A model generated the notes under the pieces. That model was not told the DNA's origin and ran no database searches. It saw nothing but the letters and a program-made list of their open reading frames with translations. The position numbers and the translations under genes are program-made. Below are positions 16,598-25,245 of a stretch of 64,000 bases of DNA, piece by piece. How positions within the stretch are numbered: the first letter of the stretch is position 1; each line of letters opens with the position of its first letter. The stretch covers positions 1 to 64,000 of the forward strand of contig NZ_RDSK01000002.1 of the NCBI RefSeq assembly GCF_003722075.1, given 5' to 3'. The stretch is from Methanohalophilus sp. RSK. GTDB lineage: Archaea > Halobacteriota > Methanosarcinia > Methanosarcinales > Methanosarcinaceae.

Positions 16598-17764
16598 TCA
16601 CTTTTTCTCGTACAATGGACTAATCTCTCTTAATTGAGCAACGATTTCCTTAATCGCATCCACAATGGTATCGGTTTCCTCAAGGGTATTGTAACGACTG
16701 AAGGTAAAGCGCAATGACCCATGAGCCCTTTCATGGTCTCCCCCTATGCCCAGTATAACGTGGCTTGCTTCAAGGGAGCGGCTAAAGCACGCAGAACCCG
16801 TGTTGACTGCAAATCCACGCATATCCAGATGGAGGGTAAGTGATTCACCTTCTACATAATGGAACGTTATGTTGGCATTATGTGGACTCCTGTGTTCCTT
16901 ACTTCCGTTTAATATTACATCCGTAATTTCACTGGATATTCTTTCTATAAGGTGGTCTCTCAGTGCTTTGATCTGCTTGTTTTCCTCTTCTGTCACAAGT
17001 TCGACTGCTTTTGCAAATCCCACAGCCCCCGGTATATTTTCAAGGCCTGCCCTGAGGTTGAATTCCTGGAATCCACCATCCATCCATTTGTTGATAGGCG
17101 TGCCTTTGCGTATATAGAGGCCTCCAACACCACGGGGTCCATGTATGGTATGTGATGCAATCGTTATCAGGTCCACAGGAATTTGTTGCACATCTATTGG
17201 AACACGTGTGAAACTATGGGTAGCATCTGTATGCAGAAGTACTCCTTTCTCCCTGCATATGCTTGAAATGCTTTCCAGGTCCTGCAGCGTACCTATTTCC
17301 TGATTGGCATGCTGTATCGAGACGAGAACAGTTTCGTCTGTGATCGTCTCTGCAAGTTGTTCTGTATTTAGCCGACCTGTGTCGTCCACTTCAATGAAAT
17401 CGACTTCAAACCCCTGTTTTTCCAGTGATTTTGCGGTGTTAAGGACGGGGAAATCCTCGATCTTTGAGACAATCAGGTGTCTTCCCTTATTTTTAAGTGC
17501 AGATGTTACTCCCTTTATTGCCATATTGCTTGATTCGGTGCTTCCGGATGTGAATACAATTTCTCCCGGTGAAGCATTTAATGAATCTGCAATGGTAGAT
17601 CTCGCTTCTTCAAGTGCTTCCTTTGCATCAATTCCCATCGAATAGGCAAATTCTGATGTTGCCACTGCATACGTATCAAAATAATATGGTTTCATTGCCT
17701 CAAAGACTCTTTCATCCAGCCGTGTGCTTGCGGAATTATCAAAATAAGCGGTTTTGTCTTCCAT
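16598..17764 (-). CDS. IscS/NifS-like protein lacking the PLP lysine
   Basis: A 388-residue class V aminotransferase-fold protein, of normal length for NifS/IscS. The catalytic loop Cys is kept (Cys326 in TGSACFSRS), as are Asp180 (HTDA) and the SGSTESSN phosphate loop. But the Schiff-base Lys of SxHKxHGPxG is Thr206 (SHTIHGPRG, codon ACC), the stacking His of EHH/EHP is DF (KIEDFPVLN), and the Gln of DAxQ is His183. It therefore probably cannot act as a cysteine desulfurase. A similar loss is known from Archaeoglobus fulgidus IscS, which still binds IscU. A scaffold or persulfide-holding role alongside TusA/DsrE is inferred. It is placed between dsrE and iscU. Confidence 0.85.
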   Translation of the reverse strand: MEDKTAYFDNSASTRLDERVFEAMKPYYFDTYAVATSEFAYSMGIDAKEALEEARSTIADSLNASPGEIVFTSGSTESSNMAIKGVTSALKNKGRHLIVSKIEDFPVLNTAKSLEKQGFEVDFIEVDDTGRLNTEQLAETITDETVLVSIQHANQEIGTLQDLESISSICREKGVLLHTDATHSFTRVPIDVQQIPVDLITIASHTIHGPRGVGGLYIRKGTPINKWMDGGFQEFNLRAGLENIPGAVGFAKAVELVTEEENKQIKALRDHLIERISSEITDVILNGSKEHRSPHNANITFHYVEGESLTLHLDMRGFAVNTGSACFSRSLEASHVILGIGGDHERAHGSLRFTFSRYNTLEETDTIVDAIKEIVAQLREISPLYEKK

Positions 17765-17772
17765 ACAACTCC

Positions 17773-18192
17773 TCAGATAAACAATGTAATCTCTGCATTC
17801 TTTGCTTCATGGACATAGGTACCCACCGCACCATATTCGTCAATCCATTCGGTACGCAGCTGTTCTTGCTTGACCCCCATAATTTCCATGGTCATTTCAC
17901 AGGCAATTATTTTACCCCCCAGTTCCTTGAAATCGGTCATCATTTTTTCAAGAGGAGCTACATTGGCCTTTTTCATCCTGCTTTTGACCATCCATTTGCC
18001 AAGCCCCAGGAAATTCATTTTTGATAAGGGGCCCTTTTCGAGTCCTCCTTTTTTTAACCTCTCAAGACCCCAGAAAGTAAAATACAGGGAAGCTTCCATT
18101 CCCATTGACAGTGAACCATTTGCAATAATGAGTGCACTGTACAGTTTATCCATATCCCCGCTATGGACTATTATGACTGCTTTGTTGCTCAC
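17773..18192 (-). CDS. DsrE/DsrF-like sulfur relay protein
   Basis: A 139-residue DsrE-family protein (COG2210-like). It starts VSNKAVIIVHSGDMDK, has an FTFWGL strand motif, and a conserved Cys in KIIACEMTMEIMG, which in homologues carries persulfide or binds a partner. The start is taken as GTG 18192, 14 bp after the tusA stop behind AAAGGA. A longer frame reaching 18231 would overlap tusA and is less likely. It lies between tusA and the iscS-like gene, so a sulfur-transfer role is strongly suggested by neighbours. The sulfur source is unknown. Confidence 0.82.
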   Translation of the reverse strand: MSNKAVIIVHSGDMDKLYSALIIANGSLSMGMEASLYFTFWGLERLKKGGLEKGPLSKMNFLGLGKWMVKSRMKKANVAPLEKMMTDFKELGGKIIACEMTMEIMGVKQEQLRTEWIDEYGAVGTYVHEAKNAEITLFI

Positions 18193-18206
18193 AGAAACCA
18201 ATCCTT

Positions 18207-18428
18207 TTAGCGCTTTATTCTGATTTTCCACTCATCGTTTTCTTCGTCGATACCGATAATTTCAAGCCCCATGGATTCACAGGCCATTGGTATCTCTTTC
18301 TTTGAAGCAGGATGGGTGCCGGTGACTATGACCTCATCTCCGGGTGCAGCTTTTCTCAGTGCTTTCCTGCATTCGACTAGCGGGACCGGGCAGGTTTCCC
18401 CTCTGGTATCTACTTCTATTGTTGTCAT
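18207..18428 (-). CDS. tusA: TusA/SirA-type sulfur carrier
   Basis: A 73-residue TusA-fold protein. The CPxP motif is present (ETCPVPLVECRKAL, Cys13), which carries the persulfide, and the family's usual strand pattern follows. The start at ATG 18428 follows AGGGGAAA; an upstream extension to 18494 has no support. It is the first gene of the five-gene operon tusA-dsrE-iscS-like-iscU-isf, with a TATA-like CTTATATATC on this strand at about 18500. Confidence 0.85.
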   Translation of the reverse strand: MTTIEVDTRGETCPVPLVECRKALRKAAPGDEVIVTGTHPASKKEIPMACESMGLEIIGIDEENDEWKIRIKR

Positions 18429-18581
18429 TTTTTTCCCCTGGATAGTTCTTACATCGGCGGATTCACAATTGTTAACACATTTATTTGTTTGCAAATGATA
18501 TATAAGTTACTCATATAACATAATAGGCTGTATGACTCATTTCAGGAATGTTGATCCCCTTTATCGGCATTCTTCCTCCGG

Positions 18582-18845
18582 TCAGAACAACATAGCAAGA
18601 GTAATTACAAAAAGGATGATAGCGACTGCTCCCATTATCTTCATGAGGTTCTCTTCACCTTCAAAAGAATATCTGTCATCTCCTTTTTGTTTTCGGATTT
18701 GTGATAATCCGAAAGAAACACCTCCAATTGACCCAATTGCTATACCCATTATGGTGCCAAGCCCCACACTCCCGATAGACGGTCCAAGTAACAGGTTGCC
18801 GTAGAGTGCACCCGCAATAGCTCCTGCAGATACCCATATAGGCAT
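18582..18845 (-). CDS. Small Gly-rich membrane protein
   Basis: An 87-residue protein. Residues 1-50 are a glycine-zipper-like hydrophobic block (SIGSVGLGTIMGIAIGSIGG), followed by a polar stretch (KQKGDDRYSFEGEEN) and a C-terminal helix. It probably forms a membrane hairpin plus one helix. Start is ATG 18845 (GTG 18848 adjacent). No family is recognised. It is transcribed separately from the sulfur operon. Confidence 0.6.
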   Translation of the reverse strand: MPIWVSAGAIAGALYGNLLLGPSIGSVGLGTIMGIAIGSIGGVSFGLSQIRKQKGDDRYSFEGEENLMKIMGAVAIILFVITLAMLF

Positions 18846-18902
18846 CACTCTCTGATTTTGCTCCGATTTGTTATCAGTTATTGTTAGATCCCCCGGTTCT
18901 GT

Positions 18903-19964
18903 TTATATAGAATTATCGCACAGGTTAATGATATTCTTTGTGTCTGTATGTTGCTGGATTCTCTGAAGGGCAATTCCCATTTCTGTAAACGTTTCTTCAA
19001 TAGTATTTTCCAGGATTTTGACTACTTCATCCTGTCTGATATTTGTCACAGCTGCCAATGCTCTAACCTTTGGGTTCGCAACATTTTCCCTCTCAAAAAT
19101 TTCTATTTCAGGTTTGTTTGTAGATGATGTGAGACTGATTTTCAGGAAAGTTTCCGGCAGGTCCATGGACATTTTTATATGGCCGATGAAATCCGGATTC
19201 AGATGAATGAACTGGCTGAGGATTGAATCAACAATTCCATTTGCCAGCTCATGTCCCTTCTTGATTTCCAGATCATTTGACTCAATTGCAAATTCAATGG
19301 CATGGGATGATACATTTGATTCGGCAATAGAATTTTGTTTTGCGGAATGCTCTCTTTGTTTTCCTTCTCCACTTATGGTTTCTATTAATTCTTCAAAATT
19401 TCCTTCATTTTCCTTTGCCGAAAATTCCAGAATTCTTGCATCATTATTATTATAGTGCTGCAACAAAGCTTTGACCTTGTTGATCTGTTCATCTGTCGCA
19501 ACGTCTATCTTGTTAATGCCCAGAATATCTGCATCCTCTATCTGGGTCTTTATGAATTTTGGAACCTGTTCTATTTCCAGATCGAACCTGCTGCCATCTA
19601 TCAGGTTTATTATTGGGGAAAACTCCATATCTGCAATTTTCATCAATTCAATTTCTTCTTTGATCTGTCGGGGGAACGCAACACCTGTAGGTTCAATAAT
19701 TACCGTGTCCGGCCCATATTCCTCGGCAAGGGAGTCAAGTGCCTGTTCCATATCTATTTTCAAAGTGCAGCAAATACATCCGTTGGTGATTTCCCGGGTT
19801 TCCACTCCTTCTATATCCAGTGTTGTCCCGTCAACTCCGATTTCACCTATCTCATTTACGATAATAGCGATTTTTTCGCCTTTATCATTGAGATATTTGC
19901 CCAATTTAAGCAGGGTAGTAGTTTTACCGCTGCCCAGGAATCCGCCAATGATTATTACTTTCAT
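18903..19964 (-). CDS. CobW/COG0523-type metal GTPase
   Basis: A 353-residue G3E P-loop GTPase. Walker A is GGFLGSGKTT (8-17), the metal motif is GCICC (Cys63, Cys65, Cys66), the base-recognition motif is NKID, and the C-terminal half is a variable CobW_C-like region. Such proteins use GTP to deliver Zn, Co or Fe to a client. It lies 43 bp downstream of a zinc-dependent methyltransferase on the same strand, so that enzyme or its corrinoid partner is a plausible client (inference). Start is ATG 19964 after AAAAGGTG. Confidence 0.85.
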   Translation of the reverse strand: MKVIIIGGFLGSGKTTTLLKLGKYLNDKGEKIAIIVNEIGEIGVDGTTLDIEGVETREITNGCICCTLKIDMEQALDSLAEEYGPDTVIIEPTGVAFPRQIKEEIELMKIADMEFSPIINLIDGSRFDLEIEQVPKFIKTQIEDADILGINKIDVATDEQINKVKALLQHYNNNDARILEFSAKENEGNFEELIETISGEGKQREHSAKQNSIAESNVSSHAIEFAIESNDLEIKKGHELANGIVDSILSQFIHLNPDFIGHIKMSMDLPETFLKISLTSSTNKPEIEIFERENVANPKVRALAAVTNIRQDEVVKILENTIEETFTEMGIALQRIQQHTDTKNIINLCDNSI

Positions 19965-20007
19965 TCATTACACCTTTTAAGAAATAAATTACTTCTTGAT
20001 CCGTTTT

Positions 20008-21024
20008 TTATCTTTCCCCGCAGAATTCATTACGTGCCTGTGCAAGAGCCTGCATATTCTTTATGGGTGATTGTGGTGCGATTCCGCAACCTGGGGCCAG
20101 GATGTCCACACCTGCCCCCAGACATTTCAACGCTTCTGCTTTTACTTCTTCAGCAGTTTTATTGTATATGGTAGTGGAAGTTGAAACATTGCCTATCAGT
20201 GCAGCACCGCCTTCATGTGCCATTTGAATGGCGTATTGCAGATCTTCAATACTTTCTTCCACGCTTATGCCACAAAATCCACATTCTGCAATATCTTTTA
20301 TTATGGGATCGGCTTTCCCGCATACATGGATTACACATTTCCCGTTAACAGAATCTACAAGTTGTCTATAGTGTGATTTTATTACGGACTTAAACATAGC
20401 CGGTGGAACAATGTCGGGGGAAACAACTGCTTCTCCGAAACATATCACATCTGCTCCTGCTTCCAGGCTTTCATTAGCAGCCTTTATGCATGCCCGGGTA
20501 GTGACTTCCATCAATCTTTCTATTTTATGTGGTTCTTTCAGTATTTTTAACAGGAAAGGCTTCATGCCCATCAGATTAACAGCAAGGTCTACAGGACCGG
20601 CAAAACCACATATAAGTGGAACTTCATTCCCGACTTGCCTTTTTATAATATGTGTGGCTTCAAGAATTGCAGGCATTCTTCCTCTTTGCATCAAATCTTC
20701 AGGAACTTCTATGTCTTCAATGCTGGTCTCCAGTTCTTCGAGTACAGCGGGAGGTATATCCTTTGATCCCCTGTGAATCTTGCAGCCGAAACTTTCTGCC
20801 AGTACTGTTGAGTCAAAGGGGTAGCGTATTGTCTCAAATTCAGGGGTACTCTGGGTGGCTATTGCCAGCTCAGCCATCTTTTCAGGATCATGGTCGGCTT
20901 CGGGTCTGGCAACACCACAGGATTCCATGATTTCCAGTGGAGCAGCGGTTGTGAACAATCCTGCAGGAATTTTATCTACCGGTTTGTGATCCAGTGCATT
21001 GATTATTCTCTGTTTTTGTTGCAT
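20008..21024 (-). CDS. Methylcobamide:coenzyme M methyltransferase (MtaA/MtbA type)
   Basis: A 338-residue UroD-fold enzyme that moves a methyl group from a methylated corrinoid protein to coenzyme M in methylotrophic methanogenesis. The zinc ligand set HxCx(n)C is present: VIHVCGKAD (about residue 240) and APGCGIAP (about 313). Sequence is clearly of the MtaA/MtbA/CmtA group but not close enough to any of them for me to name the substrate (methanol, methylamines or methylthiols). The next gene downstream is the CobW GTPase. Start is ATG 21024 behind AAAGG. No corrinoid protein is nearby. Confidence 0.85.
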   Translation of the reverse strand: MQQKQRIINALDHKPVDKIPAGLFTTAAPLEIMESCGVARPEADHDPEKMAELAIATQSTPEFETIRYPFDSTVLAESFGCKIHRGSKDIPPAVLEELETSIEDIEVPEDLMQRGRMPAILEATHIIKRQVGNEVPLICGFAGPVDLAVNLMGMKPFLLKILKEPHKIERLMEVTTRACIKAANESLEAGADVICFGEAVVSPDIVPPAMFKSVIKSHYRQLVDSVNGKCVIHVCGKADPIIKDIAECGFCGISVEESIEDLQYAIQMAHEGGAALIGNVSTSTTIYNKTAEEVKAEALKCLGAGVDILAPGCGIAPQSPIKNMQALAQARNEFCGER

Positions 21025-21413
21025 GGTTGGCCTTTGTATAAGATATTCTTTCTCTATTTCATTTAGCTTTAGTTCGTTTACTACTTCAGTGTAATCCTTG
21101 CATTTTTTGTTTTCAAAAACATTGACAGATTTTGTCGATGTGAAGTTAGGGTGTTACTATAAGGGATTTTATTATAATCAAATACAACTTTAGTGTTAAA
21201 AATAATAAGTAAAATTCATATGTAATATGCGTTTAATAGATACTAAACTAAAATTATTGACTCAACAAAACAAGTAAAATAGATATAAATGATCATGTGT
21301 TATAAAAAACAATATGCATAGCAGTATTAATTAATATGTTTTATTTCAATAATAATTATAATATTTGTGATTTAAGTGTTACTAAAATGAGGGTTTTTGA
21401 GTGAGGTCTATAA
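21025..21413. other. AT-rich divergent promoter region
   Basis: 389 bases between divergent genes, with no ORF and several TATA-like stretches (e.g. about 21270-21290, 21340-21360). I see no riboswitch-like fold by eye. Confidence 0.5.
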
Positions 21414-22058
21414 ATGAGTTCAGAACTGATACGATATAAGGATATATGTGTTGATTTTCATGGTTCCCGTCTTTTTTCTAACTTTAACCTGACTGTCAAT
21501 CTGGGTGATAAGTTAATTCTGAAAGGGCGGTCAGGAAGCGGTAAGTCAACTCTTCTCAAAATACTTTTGGGTATTTTACGTGTCGATGATGGAGAGGTTT
21601 TTTACAGGGGCAAAAAAGTTTCGTCCTCTAACATATGGGACATCAGGAAAGAAATCGCATATGTATCACAGGATACTGATATCGGTGAGGGAATTGTCAA
21701 GGATTTGATCAACGAAATATTTTCTTTCGACCATAACCGGGGAAGAAAGTATCACAGGAAGCGTAATTCCCTGCTTGAATACTTTGGGCTTGACAGGTCC
21801 ATTGTGTACAAGAAGTTTGAAGGTCTTTCTGGAGGGGAGAAACAGAGAATATGCATAATAATCTCAGTGTTACTGGGCAAGGAGATTTTCCTGCTTGATG
21901 AAGTCACATCGGCACTGGATCCCGAACTTAAGGAAAAGGTTGTGGACTTCTTTCTTGAAAATGAAGACTGGACACTTCTTGTTGTGTCCCACGACAACAC
22001 ATGGGATAGAGTAGCTATGGATGAAGTCTTTGTTGATGGATGTGAAATAAATGCCTGA
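21414..22058 (+). CDS. ABC transporter ATPase (FetA-like)
   Basis: A 214-residue ABC ATPase with Walker A GRSGSGKST (about 37-45), Q loop YVSQDTD, signature LSGGEKQR, and Walker B IFLLDEVTS followed by the switch His (VVSHDN). It overlaps the permease gene by 8 bases, so the two form a translationally coupled pair resembling FetAB (YbbL/YbbM), implicated in iron export in bacteria. Start ATG 21414 follows GAGTGAGGT. Substrate is not provable here. Confidence 0.85.
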   Translation: MSSELIRYKDICVDFHGSRLFSNFNLTVNLGDKLILKGRSGSGKSTLLKILLGILRVDDGEVFYRGKKVSSSNIWDIRKEIAYVSQDTDIGEGIVKDLINEIFSFDHNRGRKYHRKRNSLLEYFGLDRSIVYKKFEGLSGGEKQRICIIISVLLGKEIFLLDEVTSALDPELKEKVVDFFLENEDWTLLVVSHDNTWDRVAMDEVFVDGCEINA

Positions 22059-22851
22059 TGAGATTTCTTATACAGGTTTATTCTTTGGTTTTCTTTTGCT
22101 CATAATTCCTTTATTAATAATGAGATATGTACGGCTGAATATGGGTAAAGAATCCCTTACAGCTATTCTCAGGATGACGATACAGCTTTTCCTTGCCGGT
22201 CTCTTCTTGACATTTGTATTTGATATGAATAATCCTGTATTGAATTTATTGTGGTTTTTCCTGATGGTTTCATTTGCAGCCTTTGAGTCCGTCCAGCGTC
22301 AGGAAATGGATCTTAAATCCCTCTATCTTCCAACACTTGGTGCTTTCCTGGGAGGTACGTTCCTGATCCTTATGTATGTGAATGCCTTTGTAATTGATCT
22401 GGCCAATGTGTTTGAAGCTCCCTACCTCATACCCATAGGTGGTATATTGCTTGGTAATTCCCTTGGCGGAACTATAATTGGTGTAGGAAATTTCTACAGC
22501 AGCCTGAAAAGAAATGAAAACCGCTATGTTTCAAGGCTTTCATTTGGTGCCGGAATGAATGAGGCACTTATGCCCTATGTAAGAAAAGGTCTCCGTTCTT
22601 CCCTGAAACCGGCTGTTGGAGATATTTCTACTATAGGAATAGTTCACCTTCCCGGCATGATGAGTGGCCAGTTGATAGCCGGAGCATCACCGTTCCTGGC
22701 GATCAAATACCAGATTGCAGTAATGGTTTCTGTTTATGTATCCACTGTTACATGTGTGACACTTGCAATTTTCCTGACATCACGTATTTGTTTTGATGAA
22801 TACGGGATGTTGAAGGATCATGTATTCCGAAATACACCGGATGTTGCATGA
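22051..22851 (+). CDS. fetB: FetB/YbbM-type permease (UPF0014)
   Basis: A 266-residue membrane protein with about seven helices of the UPF0014 family. Characteristic stretches are IPIGGILLGNSLGGT, SFGAGMNEAL and HLPGMMSGQL. It pairs with the overlapping upstream ATPase. E. coli FetAB exports iron and gives oxidative-stress resistance; the role in this methanogen is inferred from homology only. Confidence 0.85.
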   Translation: MPDEISYTGLFFGFLLLIIPLLIMRYVRLNMGKESLTAILRMTIQLFLAGLFLTFVFDMNNPVLNLLWFFLMVSFAAFESVQRQEMDLKSLYLPTLGAFLGGTFLILMYVNAFVIDLANVFEAPYLIPIGGILLGNSLGGTIIGVGNFYSSLKRNENRYVSRLSFGAGMNEALMPYVRKGLRSSLKPAVGDISTIGIVHLPGMMSGQLIAGASPFLAIKYQIAVMVSVYVSTVTCVTLAIFLTSRICFDEYGMLKDHVFRNTPDVA

Positions 22852-22962
22852 ATTAATATTTCTATAAGAACTGGAAGTCGATAACAATTATGTCCCTGTA
22901 TCCAAAAATGCAGACACATAAAGAGAAAATCTTTTTAAGTAGTTCTCCTTTTCTCTTCCCTT

Positions 22963-25212
22963 GTGCCCGACGATAATATACGTGTCAGTTTGAGCAGGGA
23001 TCTTACCCTTTTTGATATTACAATGATCGGACTTGCCGGAATGATAGGGGCCGGTATTTTTGCCCTCACCGGTATAGCCACAGGTATAGCTGGGCCGGCA
23101 GTGATGCTTGCTTTTCTTCTCAATGGTGTGATTGCCACCTTTACAGGGCTGGCTTACGCTGAACTTGGTTCTGCAATGCCTGAAGCCGGTGGAAGTTACC
23201 TGTGGGTAAGGGAAGGTATGGGAAACCATCTGGGTTTTCTTTCCGGCTGGGTTGATTGGGCAGCACATACTATCGCATGTGCCCTCTATGCAGTAACTTT
23301 CGGTGCATTTTTTTCAGAACTCATTGTTAATTTCCTGGGATATGAGCAGTTTGATCAGGGAATGCTGATAAAAATATCAGCTCTTGTGATTGTTTCCCTT
23401 ATGGCTCTCATAAATTTCATGGGAGCCAAGGAAAGTGGTCGCCTCGGTGGTTTTGTCACACTTTTTAAAATTGCTATCCTGGTAGTTTTTGCCGGTTTTG
23501 GCATTTACAAAACAATTACCCAACCCGACTGGACATTTTCATTTTTCAGTGATCCTTCTTTTGCACCCAACGGTTTCATAGGTATCCTGGTAGCTATGGG
23601 TTTGACTTTCATTGCCTTTGAGGGATATGAAATCATAGTGCAGAGTGGTGAGGAAGTCAAAAGGCCGGAACATAACATTCCTAAAGCTGTTCTTATTTCC
23701 CTGTGGACAGCTGTTATCATTTACATAATAGTCGCTTTTGCTTTGATAGGAGGTATTGAAGTAGGTATTCCCAACTGGATTTATCTGGGTGAACTTGGTG
23801 AATTCAGTATGATAAGGGTGGCAAGCCAGATAGTATCCTTTGGTTCGGTGCTGATCCTGGTGGGTGGTTTCGTTTCCACTATCAGTGCAATGAACGCCAC
23901 CGTATATTCCTCATCAAGGGTGGCCTTTGCCCTGGGAAGGATGGGATTTTTACCAAATTCCCTTTCAACCATCAATGAAAAAAGGCGGACGCCTCATTTT
24001 GCAATCCTTTTCAGTTATCTGATCATAGCGTCAATGGCGCTGCTTCCCATCGAAACGGTGGCCTCAGCTGCAAATGTGATGTTTTTGATTCTCTTCATTC
24101 TGGTCAACATGGTCCTCATAATTCTCCGCTTTAGAAGACCTGACCTGAAAAGGGCATTTAAGATGCCTTTTGCACCCTATCTCCCCCTGGTTGCAATCGT
24201 TGTGCAGATTTTTATTGGATATTATATGGTAACTGAAATCGAAAATACTGCATTTGTAGTTGCAGTTACTATCCTCTGGGTTATACTGGGTTCTTTCATC
24301 TATTTCTCTTACTCAGAGAAGGAGCTTAAAAAACGTGCCAGGGTCAGCCGTAAGAAAATGTATGAAAGAAAACCTGCTCGGGAAGAAGGTTACAGAATCC
24401 TGGTCCCTATAAAGGATGAGGAAAGTGCCTTTAAACTTGCATCATTTGCCCGTTCCGTGGCAAAGGAGAAAGACGGGACAATCCTTTTTCTGAGTGTGAT
24501 AACCCTGCCTGAACAGACGCCATTCTCGGCTGCTGATGAGTACCTGCCAGAAAAACAGGAATTTATTCACAGACTTATCAATTCAGTTGATGTACCTGCA
24601 GGCGGTATCATCAAGGTAGGCAGGTCTGCACCTGATACCATACTGGCTACTCTGGAAGAAGAAGAATCTGATATGCTGGTTATGGGCTGGAGAGGCCGGA
24701 CCTTCAGACAAGACGTTGTTCTTGGCAGTACCATTGATCCATTATTGCTCAAGGCTTCCTGTGACGTGGTAGTTGCCCGTTTCGAAGCTGACCGGGAATG
24801 GAAGGACATGAAGAATGTCCTGCTTCCCACGGCAGGAGGACCTCATGCTATTCTTGCAGCAGAGATGGCACGTAGTCTTGCCAGGAAAGAAAAAGGTATT
24901 GTTACAATGCTCAATGTTGGTTCTTCGGATGAGGATAGGAAAGGTGCAACAAAGGCATTCCAGGGGGTTTCCACTCACTTATCGGGAGTGAAAACAGAAA
25001 GCAAGTTTATCATTGGTGATGATGCAGTGTCAGTAATTGCTGAAGAGGCAAAGAATCATGATGTGATCTTTTTGGGCGCAACCACCCGTCCCTTCCTCAA
25101 GAACTTCCTGAGGGGTGTGTTCCCTGAACAGGTCATTCGTGGTACCGATAAAACTGTAATCATGACTCGCAGATGGGTCAAGTTCAGGGATATACTTAAA
25201 AAGAAAGTATAA
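22963..25212 (+). CDS. APC-family amino acid permease with two universal stress domains
   Basis: A 749-residue protein. Residues 1-450 are an APC permease with about twelve helices, including the substrate-binding GLAGMIGAGIF in helix 1 and GFVSTISAMNA in a middle helix. Residues 465-740 are two UspA-like domains (EEGYRILVPIKD, and VMGWRGRTFRQDVVLGST with the ATP-binding G-x2-G-x9-G(S/T) arrangement). Such fusions are typical of archaeal cationic or osmolyte-type permeases, and the Usp part probably senses nucleotide or stress. Substrate unknown. Start is GTG 22963 with a weak ribosome site. Confidence 0.88.
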   Translation: MPDDNIRVSLSRDLTLFDITMIGLAGMIGAGIFALTGIATGIAGPAVMLAFLLNGVIATFTGLAYAELGSAMPEAGGSYLWVREGMGNHLGFLSGWVDWAAHTIACALYAVTFGAFFSELIVNFLGYEQFDQGMLIKISALVIVSLMALINFMGAKESGRLGGFVTLFKIAILVVFAGFGIYKTITQPDWTFSFFSDPSFAPNGFIGILVAMGLTFIAFEGYEIIVQSGEEVKRPEHNIPKAVLISLWTAVIIYIIVAFALIGGIEVGIPNWIYLGELGEFSMIRVASQIVSFGSVLILVGGFVSTISAMNATVYSSSRVAFALGRMGFLPNSLSTINEKRRTPHFAILFSYLIIASMALLPIETVASAANVMFLILFILVNMVLIILRFRRPDLKRAFKMPFAPYLPLVAIVVQIFIGYYMVTEIENTAFVVAVTILWVILGSFIYFSYSEKELKKRARVSRKKMYERKPAREEGYRILVPIKDEESAFKLASFARSVAKEKDGTILFLSVITLPEQTPFSAADEYLPEKQEFIHRLINSVDVPAGGIIKVGRSAPDTILATLEEEESDMLVMGWRGRTFRQDVVLGSTIDPLLLKASCDVVVARFEADREWKDMKNVLLPTAGGPHAILAAEMARSLARKEKGIVTMLNVGSSDEDRKGATKAFQGVSTHLSGVKTESKFIIGDDAVSVIAEEAKNHDVIFLGATTRPFLKNFLRGVFPEQVIRGTDKTVIMTRRWVKFRDILKKKV

Positions 25213-25245
25213 AATTGTGAAAGGGTCCTTTTGCCCCTCTTTTCT

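Noticed and set aside
18429-18494. N-terminal extension of TusA
   Set aside because: TusA homologues start at the domain; AGGGGAAA precedes ATG 18428.
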